Assembly: GCA_944372725.1 (NCBI GenBank)
Contig: CALWAA010000138.1
Location: forward strand, 1 to 16,504
Direction: 5' to 3'
DNA: 16,504 bases
Source: an uncultured Bacilli bacterium
GTDB lineage: Bacteria > Bacillota_I > Bacilli_A > RF39 > UBA660
Shown in pieces: positions 14,874 to 16,504 of this stretch; the first letter of the stretch is position 1; the number at the start of each line of letters is the position of its first letter. Below the pieces are notes generated by a model, which was given only the letters and a program-made list of their open reading frames with translations, did not search any database and had not been told where the DNA came from. The position numbers were made by a program, and so were the translations under genes.

Positions 14874-15867
14874 CGTTTTACCTTTATATTTCTATAAAGC
14901 CTGACTATCTTTTCTAACATAATTATTAGTACACCTCTTCCAACCGTAACTCATCCTCGGCTGTACTCCCTTACAACAAGGGATAGTCGATACACTTTTT
15001 AAAGTTTAATCCAATAATAACCATAGTGTGATTTTCTTTTTCCATTTTTATTGTAAGAATCACATACTCTTAATAAATTTCCAGCTTCTTTACAAGGTCG
15101 ACCAAAATACTTACAAGCCTTACTAGCAGACTCAAATTCTTTAAATAAACTTTCATCTTTTTTATTTAAAGCTGCTATTCTTTGCTTTTGTTTATTATTA
15201 TATTCTAATAAACCTTTAACACAATTATTTTTCTGTTCTTGTGTCCAATTATTCCATATATTCTTACTATGTTCACTAAACCACTGTCTTAATTCCGGTG
15301 TGTAAGAAGATTTTACACTTTTAGAAATTTTCTCTCTTACTTCTTTACTTTTCATACTTTTACAATGTTTAGCTTTTACTTTTGGGTCAAACATAGGATT
15401 TACATCACCCCCAATAGTTCTATTATATCCCTGCTTATAAGTATTATACTTATTAATATAATACATTTCCTTTTCATCTTTTTGTTCTATTGGGACTGTT
15501 TCTATTAAACTTAATTTAAAATTACTTATTCCATATTTGTTCATCGCTTTATCTATATATTGACTATACCTATTTAAATGTTTAGCATTACGACAATGAA
15601 TTTTCCATCTAACTTTATATCCTCTTATAGTTTGACCTACATATTGTTTTCCATTTATTAAATTAGTTATTAAATATATATCAGCTGTTTGCATAAAATA
15701 TCACCTCTATAATATTTTACCGTCACTGATATGTCTAAACTTTAACTTAGCACGGGATTAGCATATTTATTACTAAACTTAGCCTTCCCCGTTAGCACTA
15801 ATTTTTAATTAGTACACCCCTGAGTAATAGGGTTCGATGTATAAGGGCAGTTAAACCTGTTTGGTTT
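14874..15867 (-). mobile_element. Group I intron 1 in polA, with GIY-YIG ORF
   Basis: A 994-nt insertion between TIQG and SAAD, in one of the most conserved polymerase lines. The exon end AGGGT can pair with GCCCT at 15848-15844, which puts the splice-site U opposite G (P1). A Q-like element (AATCCCGTGCTAAG) lies upstream of the ORF. After the ORF, GACTATC and GATAGTC can form P7. The intron ends in G before AGT GCA GCT. It carries a GIY-YIG homing endonuclease. The self-splicing class is inferred from these elements; I did not fold the whole RNA. Confidence 0.87.
14999..15694 (-). CDS. GIY-YIG homing endonuclease (intron 1)
   Basis: A 231-aa endonuclease encoded inside polA intron 1. The N-terminal GIY-YIG domain shows IYLITNLINGKQYVGQT (residues 6-22), an Arg/His line (VRWKIH), and the catalytic Glu region LSLIE. 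A Lys-rich middle with repeated KSMKSKEVREKISK-type segments resembles NUMOD3 DNA-binding modules. The C-terminus (FESASKACKYFG to HYGYYWIKL) resembles a NUMOD1-type helix-turn-helix. It would cut intron-less polA alleles and drive intron homing. The start ATG at 15694 has a ribosome binding site AGAGGTGATATTTT just before it. No in-frame CGG occurs. Confidence 0.9.
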   Translation of the reverse strand: MQTADIYLITNLINGKQYVGQTIRGYKVRWKIHCRNAKHLNRYSQYIDKAMNKYGISNFKLSLIETVPIEQKDEKEMYYINKYNTYKQGYNRTIGGDVNPMFDPKVKAKHCKSMKSKEVREKISKSVKSSYTPELRQWFSEHSKNIWNNWTQEQKNNCVKGLLEYNNKQKQRIAALNKKDESLFKEFESASKACKYFGRPCKEAGNLLRVCDSYNKNGKRKSHYGYYWIKL

Positions 15868-16504
15868 ACCCTGAATAGTTGAATTTACGCATTGCCTAAG
15901 GCTCTCTGCGATAAATGCTCCATTATCTGTTATGTCTATACCTTCTTCTTTAGCTTGCTCAATAATTTTCTTTTTCTTATAAGAATTAGCTTTTTCTAAT
16001 AATTCATTATAATAATCTTTTATTTCCTGACTTACTTCTTTTTGTACTACACTTTTTGCTGTAAATAAAGGATTAAAATCTACTTTTCTTTTGTCGTTAT
16101 ATTTATAAGTAAATGGTTCGTCTTGTATATGCTTCAAGTACCTGCGCCTTCCCCAAGCGGTAGTAGTATACCCATTTTGTTTTGCTTTTTGTTGTGTTAT
16201 TTCCGTAAATTGTTTTATTGCTGGGTAGGCATCGAAGAAGTCGTCTATTATTTTTTGTGCTTCTTCTACAGTACTATGTATTTGTTCTGCTACAGAAGCT
16301 GTTCCTCTTCCATAGAGAATGCCGTAAGAGTATACTTTTGGTCGCACTTCTTCTTTTCTTACCTTCTTCATTAGTAGTACCGTCTGGATAAAATTCTCTA
16401 CAATTTTCATATGTAGTTTTATATATTTCTGCCGCCATAGTACTATATAAATCTTTTCCTGTTAAGTATGCTTCTCTCATTTTTGGATCTCCACTTAATG
16501 AAGC
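15868..16504 (-). CDS. polA: DNA polymerase family A, exon 1 (5' truncated by window edge; +1 recoding at CGG)
   Basis: Replicative DNA polymerase of the Pol I family, polymerase domain. The visible part starts in the fingers/palm region (GDPKMREAYLTGKDLYS). Motif B (O-helix) reads RRSATKSILLGILYG, matching the family pattern R-x3-K-x6-YG, with Leu where E. coli has Phe762. The line NSTIQG ends the exon. The two halves of motif B lie in different frames: the codon tta is followed by CGGC (16324-16321) and then att ctc tat gga. Reading CGGC as one Gly restores LGILYG. The exon has 637 bases, one more than a multiple of three, which fits exactly one +1 event. Without the shift, translation stops about 17 codons later. 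The exon ends in T at 15868, where group I intron 1 begins. The family assignment is sure; the decoding mechanism is inference. Confidence 0.93.
16321..16324 (-). other. CGGC +1 recoding site in polA motif B
   Basis: Minus-strand context is ctc tta CGGC att ctc tat gga. The upstream frame reads in-frame CGG, and the conserved continuation GILYG lies one base forward. The recoded residue corresponds to the invariant Gly of the O-helix FGxxYG line. Confidence 0.85.

Noticed and set aside
499..16324. Random sequencing errors or pseudogenes as the cause of the nine frame breaks
   Set aside because: All nine breaks are the same type (+1), at the same codon, in the same phase, in otherwise intact conserved genes. 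Random indels would vary in size, base and position. A systematic artefact from modified guanine in DNA read by nanopore cannot be fully excluded without resequencing, but intact GGN codons after the same preceding codons (for example aca gga and ata gga) show no insertion.
499..16324. prfB-like programmed frameshifting with an internal Shine-Dalgarno and slippery stop
   Set aside because: No common upstream SD-like sequence, no shared slippery P-site codon and no shared stop codon are seen. Several sites have the stop 5-17 codons downstream.
913..16374. Plus-strand open frames (for example 913-1101, 2339-2572, 3016-3312, 3989-4180, 5198-5404, 16123-16374)
   Set aside because: They lie opposite well-supported minus-strand genes, show Leu/Phe/Tyr-rich shadow composition, and have no ribosome binding site or family motif.
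1..16504. CRISPR arrays, tRNA or rRNA genes, insertion sequences
   Set aside because: No regularly spaced repeats, cloverleaf with CCA-type ends, or transposase genes with terminal repeats were seen. Noncoding stretches over 300 bases are only the introns.

Overview
The window is part of a large lytic-type phage genome from an AT-rich Firmicutes-like (probably clostridial or bacillar) host. About 20 genes are packed on the minus strand, most behind strong AGGAGG-type ribosome binding sites, with family A polymerase, RecA, DnaX and clamp genes of phage type. Homing elements interrupt the replication genes: two group I introns with GIY-YIG endonucleases in polA, and a LAGLIDADG intein in dnaX. 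No plus-strand gene is supported.

Layout in transcription order (high to low coordinates). 16504-13636: 3' part of a family A DNA polymerase gene in three exons. 13554-7687: a 7-deazaguanine DNA-modification block containing a DpdA-like transglycosylase, QueC, a DUF6884-like protein, a YhhQ-type transporter, a guanine deaminase, a DUF3268-like protein fused to a degenerate PTPS domain, QueD, QueE and FolE. 7631-1831: a sliding clamp with a Gln-rich N-terminus, a resolvase-like nuclease, two small proteins of unknown role, RecA, two further small proteins, a PD-(D/E)XK-like nuclease and a 294-aa unknown. 1815-1: dnaX clamp loader with its intein, running off the window. FolE, QueD, QueE and QueC make preQ0 from GTP, and DpdA would insert it into DNA. 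DnaX loads the clamp for the polymerase.

The main discovery is a recoding system. Reading every gene by eye, I found nine places where a conserved protein continues only if the ribosome moves +1. All nine sit at an in-frame CGG codon. Reading CGGN as one unit (most simply Gly) restores the protein each time: DnaX Walker A GTGK, DnaX NGVDD, the intein endonuclease, QueD HGH, QueE CxxxCxxC, FolE after CEHH, PolA motif B LGILYG, PolA C-terminus, and the DUF3268-like protein. No in-frame CGG is read as a triplet in any gene, while about 29 out-of-frame CGG occurrences in the same genes cause no shift. The flanking codons share no slippery motif. This suggests CGG is reserved as a quadruplet or +1 frameshift codon, possibly read by a tRNA-Gly with an expanded anticodon loop encoded elsewhere. 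It would gate the replisome and the DNA-modification pathway. No decoder tRNA lies in this window, and sequencing error has to be excluded experimentally.
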